From Escherichia whittamii (GTDB lineage: Bacteria > Pseudomonadota > Gammaproteobacteria > Enterobacterales > Enterobacteriaceae), in NCBI RefSeq assembly GCF_014836715.1, contig NZ_JACSQI010000004.1, positions 248,001-312,000 on the forward strand: a stretch of 64,000 nucleotides of DNA, in the 5' to 3' direction. The notes beneath the pieces were generated by a model. The model was not told the origin of the DNA, made no database searches, and worked only from the letters and a program-made list of their open reading frames with translations. Shown here piece by piece: positions 9,078-18,600 of this stretch (its first letter is position 1; each line of letters begins with the position of its first letter). A program made the position numbers and the translations under genes.

Positions 9078-11012
9078 TTACGCGACCGGGCGCGCAATAA
9101 TACTGCGGGTTTCCATGCGGACTTCGGCGATGGTGACGTCGATAACATCAGTTACCTTGTAAACCGTTTCACCTTTAATTTGCACGGTGCCGTTTTCCTG
9201 ACTGCAAACCAGTTCATCGCGCACGGCGTGTAAGAATGGTGCCGGAATAAAGGCGATAGCGCCATTATCAACCAAACGCACACGCATACCGCCACGGCTG
9301 ATATCGACGATTTCCGCCGCAAAACGGGTGTCGGTCCCGGCTTTGTCTTTCAGGAAACGGGCGTATAACCAGTCGCCGACATCACGTTCTGCCATTCGGT
9401 TGAGACGACGACGCTCTGCCATTTGGACAGTAATCTCATCCTGCGGACGCGTCGCTGTTTCGCCTTTGATGATCGCTTTCAGCAGACGATGGTTGATCAT
9501 GTCGCCATATTTACGGATTGGAGAGGTCCAGGTGGCATACGCTTCCAGGCCGAGGCCAAAGTGAGGGCCAGGCTCAGTGCTGATTTCGGCAAAGGACTGG
9601 AAACGACGAATACGGCTGTCGAGGAAACCCGTCGGTTGCGCATCCAGCTCACGGCGCAGTTTGCAGAAGCCGTCCAGTGTGAGCACTTCTTCGGCGTCAA
9701 CATGCAGACCGTGCGTTTTTAGCAATGCTGCCAGTGTTTCAGCATTTGCCGGATCAAAGCCCATATGCACGTTATAGATGCCAAAACCGAGCTTATCGCG
9801 TAGTACGCGGGCAGCACAGATGTTAGCGGCAATCATCGCTTCTTCGACGATACGGTTGGCAATACGACGAGGCTCGGCGACGATATCCAGCACTTCACCT
9901 TTTTCACCGAGAATAAAACGGTAATCCGGGCGATCTTTAAACACCAGTGCATGGTTATGGCGCCACTCACCGCGACGCTGACAAATTTGCGCTAAGAGGC
10001 GAATTTGTTCGGCAATTGCCTCACTTTCTGGCTGCCAGTCGCCGGTGTTTTCCAGCCAGTCAGAAACCTGGTCATAAACCAGTTTCGCTTTGGACTCGAT
10101 AGTGGCGGCAAAGAACTCGATATCGTCTTCAATGGTGCCGTCTGCGGAGAGCGTCATCCGACACGCCAGGACCGGGCGAACTTCATTGGCGCGCAGTGAG
10201 CAGAGATCGTCAGAAAGCTCACGCGGCAGCATTGGGATGTTGAAACCTGGCAGATAGTTGGTGAATGCCCGAATTTTTGCCGCTTTGTCCAGCTTGCTAC
10301 CTTCTGCAATCCACGCAGTTGGATCGGCAATCGCCACGATCAGTTGCAGTTTGTTATCCGGGAGTGCCTTCGCGAAGAGGGCGTCATCCATATCTTCCGT
10401 GCTGGCGCTATCTATGGTGACAAAATCCAGTGCAGTCAGATCTTCGCGCACCAGACCTTCGTCGAGCATTTCAGTAGCAACGCCGTTCGGCGCTTCTTTT
10501 TCCAGGTTATGACGCGCCAGAGTTACCCACCACGGTACGAAGTGATCGTCACCAAAAGTGATGTATTGTGTGAGTTCTGCATAGAAAGAACGATCGCCTT
10601 TCAATGGATGACGGCGCATTTCGGCAACTGCCCAGTCGCCTTCTTTGAATTCTTGAGTCAGGCCACGGGCTGCGCGGCAAGGAATGGCATCTTTCAATAA
10701 TGGATGATCAGGGACAATGGCCAGACGGTCATTCTTGCCCTGAACTTTACCCACGAAGCGGGTTAGAAAAGGTTCAACCAGTTCTTCTGGTTCGGCGGAT
10801 TCACGATCTTTTTCGCTGTGGATGACTGCGATAATTCTGTCGCCATGCATAACTTTTTTCATTTGCGGCGGCGGAATAAAATAACTTTTCTGTGCATCGA
10901 CTTCCAGGAAGCCAAAGCCTTTTTCAGTGGCTTTTACCATCCCTTCAGCGCGGGGCGTCTGGGAATGCAGTTGCTGTTTAAGCTGCGCTAGCAGCGGGTT
11001 GTCCTGAAACAT
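9078..11012 (-). CDS. rnb: Exoribonuclease II
   Basis: RNase II is the main 3'-to-5' hydrolytic exoribonuclease acting on unstructured RNA. The 644-residue protein shows the RNB family order: N-terminal cold-shock-type RNA-binding domains, the catalytic core with the acidic cluster in [17 protein letters not shown] (four metal-binding aspartates), and a C-terminal S1 domain (about 560-640). Length matches the E. coli enzyme. Divergence from K-12 is small. Confidence 0.97.
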   Translation of the reverse strand: MFQDNPLLAQLKQQLHSQTPRAEGMVKATEKGFGFLEVDAQKSYFIPPPQMKKVMHGDRIIAVIHSEKDRESAEPEELVEPFLTRFVGKVQGKNDRLAIVPDHPLLKDAIPCRAARGLTQEFKEGDWAVAEMRRHPLKGDRSFYAELTQYITFGDDHFVPWWVTLARHNLEKEAPNGVATEMLDEGLVREDLTALDFVTIDSASTEDMDDALFAKALPDNKLQLIVAIADPTAWIAEGSKLDKAAKIRAFTNYLPGFNIPMLPRELSDDLCSLRANEVRPVLACRMTLSADGTIEDDIEFFAATIESKAKLVYDQVSDWLENTGDWQPESEAIAEQIRLLAQICQRRGEWRHNHALVFKDRPDYRFILGEKGEVLDIVAEPRRIANRIVEEAMIAANICAARVLRDKLGFGIYNVHMGFDPANAETLAALLKTHGLHVDAEEVLTLDGFCKLRRELDAQPTGFLDSRIRRFQSFAEISTEPGPHFGLGLEAYATWTSPIRKYGDMINHRLLKAIIKGETATRPQDEITVQMAERRRLNRMAERDVGDWLYARFLKDKAGTDTRFAAEIVDISRGGMRVRLVDNGAIAFIPAPFLHAVRDELVCSQENGTVQIKGETVYKVTDVIDVTIAEVRMETRSIIARPVA

Positions 11013-11079
11013 AATTGTCTATTTTCGTGGCCATTAGAGCGGCTGACAGTTTTACGCGATTCTGCCTGACGCAGCAAGG

Positions 11080-12207
11080 TTAATATGTTTCACCCAACGC
11101 GATTTTTAAGCGATTGATCCAGCCACAAAGCCCGCTCCATACCAACAGATTAATAACCTGCGTTGATGATGTTTCGTGTTCGAGTAATGGGCTGAACTGG
11201 GCGGCGCTAAAGCGATCGGGTGCTCGGGTTAACCATTGTATCGCCTGAACGGTGGCGCGCTCAACACAATGGCTCTCAGCCCACCGATTAATTTCATTTT
11301 CGCCCAGACGTAGAATGGGGATGACCTCTTTATATTCTGTTGTTGAATGTGTTTGGATAGCGAAGCAGGCGGAGCTGCCATTAATCCGCGCGGTTAATAA
11401 CGTCGCAAGTTGATGACTGGGTTTTGCTCTAACCAATGTGCTGGCGAATAGCGCCTCAAGACGTGAAAGTAGAACCGGGTGAAGATTGAGTATTTCGGTC
11501 AGTTGGCAGAGTTCAACCGTCGAACTATTCACCGCATCTTCAGATAATTTTTCTACGGCGTAACAGGTACGCCAGCGAGTTGACTCATTCGAAAACAGTG
11601 ATGCGTCGGCGTAGTTTTGCATTTCCAGACCAGGTAGCCAACGCACTGGTTGTCCGAGATAAGCCTGCAATATGGCAATCACTCGTGCCTGAAAACCGAC
11701 AAAGCCAATAATTTGGTTAATGAACACACCGTCCCAGACGGTAAGGCCGACATCATTAAGATGCTGACGGGACAGACCGTCGATAATAGATGGAGAGAAG
11801 GCCAGTTGGCGGGCGTATTGTGTGATTTGCGCCAGCCGATGGTTGCTTTCTCTGGAGGAATCAGGGCCGGGAAGTGGTGTCAGGCGCGCGGAATAGTAGT
11901 TACACAACCGCTGAACGCCGCAGACCTGGGCAACGGTCAGTGCGGTCGTCAGGCGCTCATAGGCGGTGAATGTCTGCAGGCGGGTCACTGACAGCTGATC
12001 CGGGAACAACTCTCCAGCAAGTGCACGTGCGGGGGCCAGCCATGACTGAAAGGGGGCCAGCGTTTGTTCCTCAAGAATCACGTCGAGCAAAAAAGGGTCG
12101 TTGACCTTTGCGGCTTCGGGTACAAGTGGCAGAACGTTATGCTCTGAAGTGCTGGATTGGATTTCGTGATACCAGTGGCTTTTGCCTGAACTGTGGCGTT
12201 GTTCCAT
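11080..12207 (-). CDS. yciW: Putative oxidoreductase YciW
   Basis: YciW is a 375-residue protein of the alkylhydroperoxidase/carboxymuconolactone decarboxylase-like group. In E. coli it is linked to cysteine metabolism and the CysB regulon, but its reaction is unknown. I start at MEQRHSSG (12207), because AAGGAGCGCCC precedes this ATG. A longer frame up to 12285 lacks a ribosome site. No signal peptide is visible. It lies between fabI and rnb on the same strand but behind a fabI terminator. Confidence 0.85.
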   Translation of the reverse strand: MEQRHSSGKSHWYHEIQSSTSEHNVLPLVPEAAKVNDPFLLDVILEEQTLAPFQSWLAPARALAGELFPDQLSVTRLQTFTAYERLTTALTVAQVCGVQRLCNYYSARLTPLPGPDSSRESNHRLAQITQYARQLAFSPSIIDGLSRQHLNDVGLTVWDGVFINQIIGFVGFQARVIAILQAYLGQPVRWLPGLEMQNYADASLFSNESTRWRTCYAVEKLSEDAVNSSTVELCQLTEILNLHPVLLSRLEALFASTLVRAKPSHQLATLLTARINGSSACFAIQTHSTTEYKEVIPILRLGENEINRWAESHCVERATVQAIQWLTRAPDRFSAAQFSPLLEHETSSTQVINLLVWSGLCGWINRLKIALGETY

Positions 12208-12300
12208 GGGCGCTCCTTGGTCATAACGGAAATCGTTATCCTGACGCAAGGTGGGAAGGGGAGAAAGACGGATCGGCGATAACAAATATCAGAAAGGTAT

Positions 12301-12331
12301 AACAGAGAAAACGGGCGACAGAGCGCCGCCC
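12301..12331 (-). terminator. Intrinsic terminator after fabI
   Basis: GGGCG (12313-12317) pairs with CGCCC (12327-12331). On the minus strand the stem is followed by GTTTTCTCTGTT, 20 bases after the fabI stop. Confidence 0.7.
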
Positions 12332-12350
12332 ATCTTGACCAACAGAACGA

Positions 12351-13139
12351 TTATTTCAGTTCCAGTTCGTTCATTGCAGCGATGCTGAAACCGCCGTCAA
12401 CGTGGACCACTTCACCGGAGATACCGGCAGAGAGATCGGAGCACAGGAACGCTGCGGAGTTACCCACATCTTCGATGGTAACGGTACGACGAATCGGCGT
12501 AACGGCTTCGCAGTGTGCCAGCATTTTACGGAAGTCCTTGATGCCGGAAGCTGCCAGGGTACGAATAGGACCAGCAGAGATGGCGTTAACACGCACACCT
12601 TCCGGACCCATTGCGTTAGCCATATAGCGTACGTTCGCTTCCAGAGACGCTTTTGCCAGCCCCATAACGTTGTAGTTCGGGATAGCGCGTTCGGCGCCCA
12701 GGTAGGAAAGAGTCAGCAGGGCAGAACCTGGATTCAGCATGGAGCGGCAAGCTTTTGCCATTGCAACAAAGCTGTAAGAGCTGATGTCGTGGGCAATTTT
12801 GAAGCCTTCACGGGTAACGGCGTTAACATAGTCACCATCCAGCTGATCGCCAGGTGCAAAACCAATAGAGTGTACGAAGCCGTCAAACTTCGGCCAGACT
12901 TTACCCAGTTCAGCGAACATGGTGTCGATGCTGGCATCTTCGGCAACATCGCACTGCAGAACGATGTCAGAACCTAATTGAGCGGCAAATTCTTCTACGC
13001 GGCCTTTCAGTTTGTCGTTCTGGTAGGTGAATGCCAGTTCAGCTCCTTCGCGGTGCATCGCCTGAGCGATACCGTAGGCGATGGACAGTTTGCTGGCAAC
13101 ACCGGTTACCAGAATGCGCTTACCGGAAAGAAAACCCAT
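12351..13139 (-). CDS. fabI: Enoyl-[acyl-carrier-protein] reductase (NADH) FabI
   Basis: FabI reduces trans-2-enoyl-ACP in the last step of each fatty-acid elongation cycle. The 262-residue short-chain dehydrogenase has the divergent nucleotide-binding [11 protein letters not shown] segment. The catalytic Tyr156 and Lys163 sit in [10 protein letters not shown] and Tyr146 is present. Gly93, the residue best known from triclosan-resistant mutants, is the wild-type Gly. The gene reads away from the efflux island to its right. Confidence 0.98.
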
Positions 13140-13653
13140 AGCTTTAATCCTTATTGTTGATGCTTGTTGTGCCTGAAAATCAGGCGATTCGTCGTTTTAG
13201 TAAACAATACGAACAGATAAACGGTTATTATAATCAACCAGGCTGTGGGTGGCTATAGTTGCGCTTTCTGTACGGGGGAGAATCAGTGGTACAGAGCATT
13301 TTGCGACGCTCGCAAGGGGCAGGTTGTGGAAATATCTTATAGAGTCTGGCTTTAAAACTATTCGTATTATTTCCGGTAAGTTTGATGATGAAAACAGACG
13401 CGGATTTATCAACCCTGGCGTCAGTTGTGTCATCGGTGATTAATAATCTGGCGACAACAAGTCGCGGTCTTTCTCTGATGAACTGACGCCAACTTAATAT
13501 TGTCAACCATCTTCACAGAATCTCCACAATCTCTTCATTATCAGAAAATGCATCATGAATAGGATAAAAATACTTCCCATTACTTTGGAGAAACGTATAA
13601 TTAAGTCAAATGAGAACGATCATTCTCACTAAGTGAAAGGCCAGGAGACAGAG
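13140..13653. other. Gene-poor gap between fabI and the TetR gene
   Basis: About 510 bases without a convincing gene. Short ORFs in it overlap one another on both strands and lack ribosome sites and recognisable sequence. It holds the fabI leader with a small hairpin (GCCTGA 13171-13176 / TCAGGC 13180-13185) and the promoter and operator of the TetR gene at its right end. The YcjD gene that lies next to fabI in K-12, as I recall, is not here. Confidence 0.7.
13596..13628 (+). promoter_or_regulatory. -10 box and palindromic operator for the TetR-type repressor
   Basis: A perfect TATAAT (13596-13601) is followed, where transcription would begin, by the 18-bp near-perfect palindrome TGAGAACGATCATTCTCA (13611-13628), with one mismatched pair. 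The -35 region is poor. A palindrome covering the start site and lying 25 bases before the repressor gene is the usual arrangement for TetR autorepression. A Fur site was considered, but the even spacing does not fit. Confidence 0.65.
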
Positions 13654-14220
13654 ATGACTAGCAAGCTGGAGATACGTCATAAACAGCGTCAGGATGAAAT
13701 CATCAACGCCGCCCGTCGGTGTTTTCGTCGCTGCGGTTTTCATGCCGCCAGTATGTCGCAAATTGCCAGCGAAGCTCAGCTTAGCGTCGGGCAGATCTAC
13801 CGTTACTTCGCCAATAAAGACGCCATTATTGAAGAGATGGTTCGCCGTATCATCGACTTTCGTATTGCCCAGATGGACATTGACGCGCGTACCGATCGCT
13901 TCCCGGAAGTCCTTGCCTTGCGCAAATCCTTAAATGAAGACGACGACGCGTTGATGCTGGAAGTGGCCGCAGAAGCAACACGCAACTCGCGAGTGATGGC
14001 AATGCTCGAGGAAGCTGATGCCAGAATGTTCGCTAACGGTTGTGCACATATGAAAAGAATGCATCCCCATCTTAGCGATGAGCACATTCGATGTTGCGTT
14101 GAAGTGCTGGCTACCATGGTGGAAGGTACGGTTTATCGTCGCTTAACACCGCAAAAAAGCGATCCACAACGTCTGCAGGAAATATATCAGGATATTATTA
14201 GTATGTTGATAAATAAATAA
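13654..14220 (+). CDS. TetR/AcrR-family repressor, likely local regulator of the efflux operon
   Basis: A 188-residue TetR-family regulator. The N-terminal helix-turn-helix spans about residues 34-53 (MSQIASEAQLSVGQIYRYF), and the C-terminal half is the ligand-binding helical domain. I choose ATG 13654 because AGGAGA lies just before it; the frame also opens from a GTG at 13633. It precedes an AcrAB/TolC-like pump on the same strand, the standard layout for AcrR-, MtrR- or EefR-type control. The inducer cannot be read from sequence. It is not AcrR of the acrAB locus. Confidence 0.88.
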   Translation: MTSKLEIRHKQRQDEIINAARRCFRRCGFHAASMSQIASEAQLSVGQIYRYFANKDAIIEEMVRRIIDFRIAQMDIDARTDRFPEVLALRKSLNEDDDALMLEVAAEATRNSRVMAMLEEADARMFANGCAHMKRMHPHLSDEHIRCCVEVLATMVEGTVYRRLTPQKSDPQRLQEIYQDIISMLINK

Positions 14221-14240
14221 GCACAGAATTAACCAATAAC

Positions 14241-14264
14241 GGGGGATATTAATCCCCCTTATTT
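14241..14264 (+). terminator. Terminator-like hairpin after the TetR gene
   Basis: GGGGGAT (14241-14247) pairs with ATCCCCC (14252-14258) around a 4-nt loop and is followed by TTATTT. It would separate the repressor transcript from the pump genes. Confidence 0.65.
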
Positions 14265-14268
14265 CATT

Positions 14269-14342
14269 GCGAAATTTATTTCGCGATGCGGGTTCGTTGT
14301 ATCTGAATATCCCTGACATATCCTCATTAATTTTAATGAGGA
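14269..14342. promoter_or_regulatory. Two further palindromes in the leader of the pump operon
   Basis: Bases 14269-14284 are a 7-bp inverted repeat with a 2-nt centre (GCGAAAT/ATTTCGC). Bases 14321-14342 form a perfect 10-bp inverted repeat with a TT centre (TCCTCATTAA/TTAATGAGGA). The second ends 26 bases before the adaptor start. Loops this short fold poorly as RNA, so protein-binding sites are more likely than terminators. Which protein binds is unknown. Confidence 0.5.
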
Positions 14343-14368
14343 GGGTATTGTTCACCCTGGAGAAAATA

Positions 14369-15490
14369 ATGAAGTATATAGCAACGTCTGTAGTGGCAAT
14401 GCTGCTCTTATCTGGTTGTGATAATACGCAAAATAACAATTCATCCCCGTCGGAAACAGAAGTGGGCGTTGTTACGCTCAAATCTCAACCGGTTTCGGTC
14501 GTTAGTGAATTAACCGGACGCACCAGTGCTGCGCTCAGTGCTGAAGTGCGTCCGCAGGTTGGGGGAATTATCCAGAAACGTTTTTTTAAGGAAGGCGATC
14601 TGGTCAAGGCCGGACAGCCGCTTTACCAGATTGATTCGGCCAGTTATCGGGCGGCAATGAATGAAGCTCGTGCTGCGTTACAACAGGCACAGGCACTGGT
14701 AAAAGCCGATTGCCAGAAAGCGCAGCGTTATGCCCGACTGGTGAAAGATAACGGTGTGTCACAACAGGATGCTGATGATGCTCAGTCTACCTGTGCACAA
14801 GATAAAGCCAGTGTAGAGGCGAAAAAAGCCGCACTGGAAACTGCCCGCATTAATCTTGACTGGACCACGGTGACCGCGCCGATTTCGGGGCGTATTGGCA
14901 TTTCGTCGGTGACGCCTGGCGCACTGGTGACCGCGTCGCAGGATACGGCGTTAACGACTATTCGTGGTCTGGATACAATGTATGTCGACCTCACTCGTTC
15001 CAGTGTCGATTTATTACGTCTGCGCAAACAGTCACTGGCGACCAACAGTGACACCATGAGCGTCTCACTTATTCTGGAAGATGGCACAACCTACAGCGAA
15101 AAAGGGCGTCTGGAACTCACCGAAGTCGCTGTGGATGAGTCTACCGGCTCGGTGACATTACGGGCGATTTTCCCTAATCCACAACAGCAGTTATTACCAG
15201 GCATGTTTGTTCGCGCTCGTGTCGATGAAGGCGTGATGGAAGACGCTATTCTCGCGCCTCAACAGGGCGTCACGCGCGATGCTAAAGGCAATGCAACTGC
15301 GCTGGTGGTGAATAAAGACAATAAAGTAGAGCAGCGCACGCTCGAAACGGGAGAAACTTATGGTGATAAATGGCTGGTGTTGAACGGTCTGCACAGCGGT
15401 GATCGGCTGATTGTCGAAGGTTCCTCCAGAGTGACTTCAGGGCAGACCGTCAGGGCCGTTGAGGTTCAGGCTAATGGAGGCAACGCCTGA
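14369..15490 (+). CDS. RND efflux periplasmic adaptor lipoprotein (AcrA family)
   Basis: This is the membrane-fusion subunit that bridges an RND pump to its outer-membrane channel. The 373-residue precursor has a lipoprotein signal with lipobox LSGC and Cys17. The AcrA order follows: beta-barrel and lipoyl halves (EVRPQVGGIIQKRFFKEGD and TVTAPISGRIGISSVTPGA) flanking a helical hairpin (about 105-175), then the membrane-proximal domain. I start at MKYIATS after TGGAG, rejecting a 34-residue extension. Its stop overlaps the RND gene start. It is AcrA-like along its whole length but clearly a separate paralogue. Confidence 0.92.
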   Translation: MKYIATSVVAMLLLSGCDNTQNNNSSPSETEVGVVTLKSQPVSVVSELTGRTSAALSAEVRPQVGGIIQKRFFKEGDLVKAGQPLYQIDSASYRAAMNEARAALQQAQALVKADCQKAQRYARLVKDNGVSQQDADDAQSTCAQDKASVEAKKAALETARINLDWTTVTAPISGRIGISSVTPGALVTASQDTALTTIRGLDTMYVDLTRSSVDLLRLRKQSLATNSDTMSVSLILEDGTTYSEKGRLELTEVAVDESTGSVTLRAIFPNPQQQLLPGMFVRARVDEGVMEDAILAPQQGVTRDAKGNATALVVNKDNKVEQRTLETGETYGDKWLVLNGLHSGDRLIVEGSSRVTSGQTVRAVEVQANGGNA

Positions 15491-18400
15491 TGTTTTCGCG
15501 CTTTTTTGTTCGCAGACCCGTCTTTGCCTGGGTGATCGCCATCTTGATTATGTTGGCGGGTATTTTGGCTATTCGCACATTACCCGTCGCGCAATATCCT
15601 GACGTTGCACCGCCGACCATTAGAATCTCAGCCACTTATACCGGAGCTTCTGCCGAAACGCTGGAAAACAGCGTAACTCAGGTTATCGAGCAGCAACTTA
15701 CCGGGCTGGATAATTTGCTCTACTTCAGCTCCACCAGTAGTTCGGATGGCTCAGTCAGTATTAACGTGACGTTTGAACAAGGCACGGACCCTGATACCGC
15801 GCAGGTGCAGGTACAAAATAAAATACAGCAGGCGGAGTCACGTTTACCGAGCGAAGTGCAGCAAACCGGCGTCACAGTGGAGAAATCACAAAGCAACTTT
15901 TTGCTGATTGCTGCCGTGTATGACACTACCGATAAAGCGACCAGTTCCGATATCGCTGACTGGCTGGTGAGTAATCTTCAGGACCCGCTGGCGCGTGTTG
16001 AAGGTGTAGGTAGTCTGCAAGTATTTGGGGCTGAATATGCTATGCGCATCTGGCTTGACCCCGCCAAACTGGCCTCATACTCGCTGATGCCATCAGATGT
16101 ACAAAGTGCAATTGAAGCGCAAAACGTGCAGGTTACTGCCGGGAAAATAGGTGCTTTACCGTCATCGAACACGCAACAATTGACGGCAACAGTTCGTGCT
16201 CAGTCACGTCTGCAAACCGTTGAGCAATTTAAAAATATCATTGTTAAAAGCCAGTCAGACGGCGCAGTTGTTCGCATCAAAGATGTGGCTCGCGTTGAGA
16301 TGGGTAGCGAAGATTATAACGCCATCAGTAAGTTGAACGGTCATCCGGCAGCAGGGGTTGCCGTGATGCTCTCTCCGGGGGCGAATGCGTTAAACACGGC
16401 GACGCTGGTAAAGGATAAAATCGCAGAATTTCAGCGCAATATGCCACAGGGATACGACATTGCTTACCCGAAAGACAGCACTGAATTTATTAAAATCTCC
16501 GTAGAGGACGTAATTCAGACGCTGTTTGAAGCCATCGTACTGGTGGTTTGCGTAATGTATTTATTCCTGCAAAACCTGCGCGCTACGCTGATCCCGGCGT
16601 TAGCCGTGCCGGTCGTTTTGCTGGGGACGTTTGGCGTCCTTGCGTTGTTTGGTTATTCGATTAATACCCTGACCTTGTTTGCAATGGTGCTGGCGATTGG
16701 CTTGCTGGTGGACGATGCCATTGTGGTGGTGGAGAACGTCGAACGTATTATGCGCGACGAAGGACTGCCTGCGCGTGAAGCCACGGAAAAATCAATGGGC
16801 GAAATTTCTGGCGCACTGGTTGCTATTGCTCTGGTGCTGTCTGCCGTATTTCTGCCAATGGCGTTCTTTGGGGGATCTACTGGGGTAATTTATCGTCAGT
16901 TTTCGATAACTATTATCTCCGCAATGCTGCTTTCCGTGGTGGTCGCATTAACGCTGACTCCTGCGCTTTGTGGTTCTGTCCTCCAGCATGTCCAACCGCA
17001 TAAAAAAGGCTTCTTCGGTGCATTTAACCGTTTTTACCGTCGCACTGAAGAAAAGTATCAGCATGGCGTCCTTTATGTTTTGCGTCGGGCGGTGCGGGCT
17101 ATGGGTGTCTATGTCGTGCTGGGCGGTGGAATGGCTTTGATGATGTGGAAACTGCCGGGCAGTTTCTTACCCACTGAAGACCAGGGCGAAATCATGGTGC
17201 AGTACACGCTGCCAGCCGGAGCGACTGCCGCTCGTACAGCAGAAGTAAATCGTCAGATTGTTGACTGGTTCCTGGTAAACGAAAAAGCAAACACCGATGT
17301 CATTTTTACCGTTGATGGTTTTAGTTTCAGTGGTAGCGGACAGAACACCGGGATGGCGTTTGTTTCGTTGAAAAACTGGTCACAACGTAAAGGCGCTGAA
17401 AATACCGCCCAGGCCATTGCCTTACGGGCAACCAAAGAGTTGGGAGCAATTCGTGATGCTACGGTATTTGCCATGACACCGCCTGCGGTTGATGGTCTGG
17501 GGCATAGCAATGGCTTTACGTTTGAATTAATGGCAAGTGGTGCGACTGACCGCGAAACCTTACTTCAAATGCGTAATCAGTTGATTGAACAGGCTAATCA
17601 AAGCCCTGAGCTGATTTCTGTACGTGCCAATGATCTGCCACAAATGCCGCAATTGCAGGTAGATATTGATAACAATAAAGCCGTATCGCTGGGTTTGAGC
17701 TTAAGCGATGTCACCGACACGCTGGCCAGCGCGTGGGGCGGTACTTATGTGAATGACTTTATTGACCGTGGCCGTGTGAAAAAAGTCTACATTCAGGGCG
17801 ACAGTGAGTTTCGTTCTGCGCCGTCAGACTTAGGGAAATGGTTTGTGCGCGGGAGCGATAACGCCATGACGCCGTTCTCTGCTTTTGCCACTACGCGTTG
17901 GATCTATGGTCCGGAAAAACTGGTGCGCTACAACGGTTCTGCGGCTTATGAAATTCAGGGGGAAAACGCGAGCGGTTTTAGTTCTGGCGACGCGATGGCA
18001 AAAATGGAAGCTCTGGCAAACAACCTTCCGGCAGGAACAACCTGGGCCTGGAGTGGCTTGTCATTGCAGGAGAAACTGGCCAGCGGTCAGGCACTGAGTC
18101 TGTATGCGGTCTCTATTCTGGTGGTTTTCCTCTGCCTTGCAGCACTGTACGAAAGCTGGTCAGTCCCGTTCTCGGTCATTCTGGTGATCCCGCTGGGGCT
18201 ACTCGGTGCGGCGCTGGCGGCCTGGATGCGTAATTTAAACAACGACGTTTACTTCCAGGTGGCGCTATTAACCACCATCGGTTTGTCGTCGAAAAACGCC
18301 ATTCTGATTGTGGAATTTGCTGAAGCGGCGGTGGCTGAGGGCTATTCCCTGAGCCGGGCGGCATTACGCGCGGCGCAGACCCGTTTACGCCCTATCATCA

Positions 18401-18597
18401 TGACCTCGCTGGCGTTTATTGCGGGGGTCATGCCGCTGGCGATGGCAACCGGCGCAGGTGCGAACAGCCGCATCGCCATTGGTACGGGCATTATTGGCGG
18501 TACGCTGACCGCTACATTACTGGCCATCTTCTTCGTTCCTCTGTTTTTTGTCCTGGTTAAACGTTTGTTTGCCGGTAAACCGTGCCGTCAGGAGTAA
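15490..18597 (+). CDS. RND multidrug efflux transporter, inner membrane (AcrB family, HAE1)
   Basis: A 1035-residue proton-driven exporter of the AcrB type. It has the usual N-terminal FFVRRPVFAWVIAI helix, two large periplasmic loops and twelve membrane helices in two halves. The proton-relay residues are present: the Asp pair in GLLVDDAIVVVENVER (about residues 408-409), the Lys in SSKNAILIVEFAEA and the Arg/Thr in RLRPIIMTSLAFIAG. The start ATG overlaps the adaptor stop by one base. With the genes around it, it makes a self-sufficient pump. Similarity to the Enterobacter/Klebsiella EefABC pumps is my guess; substrates are unknown. Confidence 0.93.
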   Translation: MFSRFFVRRPVFAWVIAILIMLAGILAIRTLPVAQYPDVAPPTIRISATYTGASAETLENSVTQVIEQQLTGLDNLLYFSSTSSSDGSVSINVTFEQGTDPDTAQVQVQNKIQQAESRLPSEVQQTGVTVEKSQSNFLLIAAVYDTTDKATSSDIADWLVSNLQDPLARVEGVGSLQVFGAEYAMRIWLDPAKLASYSLMPSDVQSAIEAQNVQVTAGKIGALPSSNTQQLTATVRAQSRLQTVEQFKNIIVKSQSDGAVVRIKDVARVEMGSEDYNAISKLNGHPAAGVAVMLSPGANALNTATLVKDKIAEFQRNMPQGYDIAYPKDSTEFIKISVEDVIQTLFEAIVLVVCVMYLFLQNLRATLIPALAVPVVLLGTFGVLALFGYSINTLTLFAMVLAIGLLVDDAIVVVENVERIMRDEGLPAREATEKSMGEISGALVAIALVLSAVFLPMAFFGGSTGVIYRQFSITIISAMLLSVVVALTLTPALCGSVLQHVQPHKKGFFGAFNRFYRRTEEKYQHGVLYVLRRAVRAMGVYVVLGGGMALMMWKLPGSFLPTEDQGEIMVQYTLPAGATAARTAEVNRQIVDWFLVNEKANTDVIFTVDGFSFSGSGQNTGMAFVSLKNWSQRKGAENTAQAIALRATKELGAIRDATVFAMTPPAVDGLGHSNGFTFELMASGATDRETLLQMRNQLIEQANQSPELISVRANDLPQMPQLQVDIDNNKAVSLGLSLSDVTDTLASAWGGTYVNDFIDRGRVKKVYIQGDSEFRSAPSDLGKWFVRGSDNAMTPFSAFATTRWIYGPEKLVRYNGSAAYEIQGENASGFSSGDAMAKMEALANNLPAGTTWAWSGLSLQEKLASGQALSLYAVSILVVFLCLAALYESWSVPFSVILVIPLGLLGAALAAWMRNLNNDVYFQVALLTTIGLSSKNAILIVEFAEAAVAEGYSLSRAALRAAQTRLRPIIMTSLAFIAGVMPLAMATGAGANSRIAIGTGIIGGTLTATLLAIFFVPLFFVLVKRLFAGKPCRQE

Positions 18598-18600
18598 GTT

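Noticed and set aside
12402-12977. 191-codon open frame opposite fabI
   Set aside because: Antisense shadow of a highly expressed, codon-biased gene; the protein resembles nothing.
13197-13506. Short overlapping ORFs in the fabI-TetR gap
   Set aside because: They overlap each other on both strands, lack ribosome sites, and none resembles YcjD, the gene expected here.
13611-13628. Fur box in front of the TetR-type gene
   Set aside because: The sequence is Fur-like in composition, but the two halves are spaced as an even 18-bp palindrome, not the 19-bp or 7-1-7 pattern of Fur.
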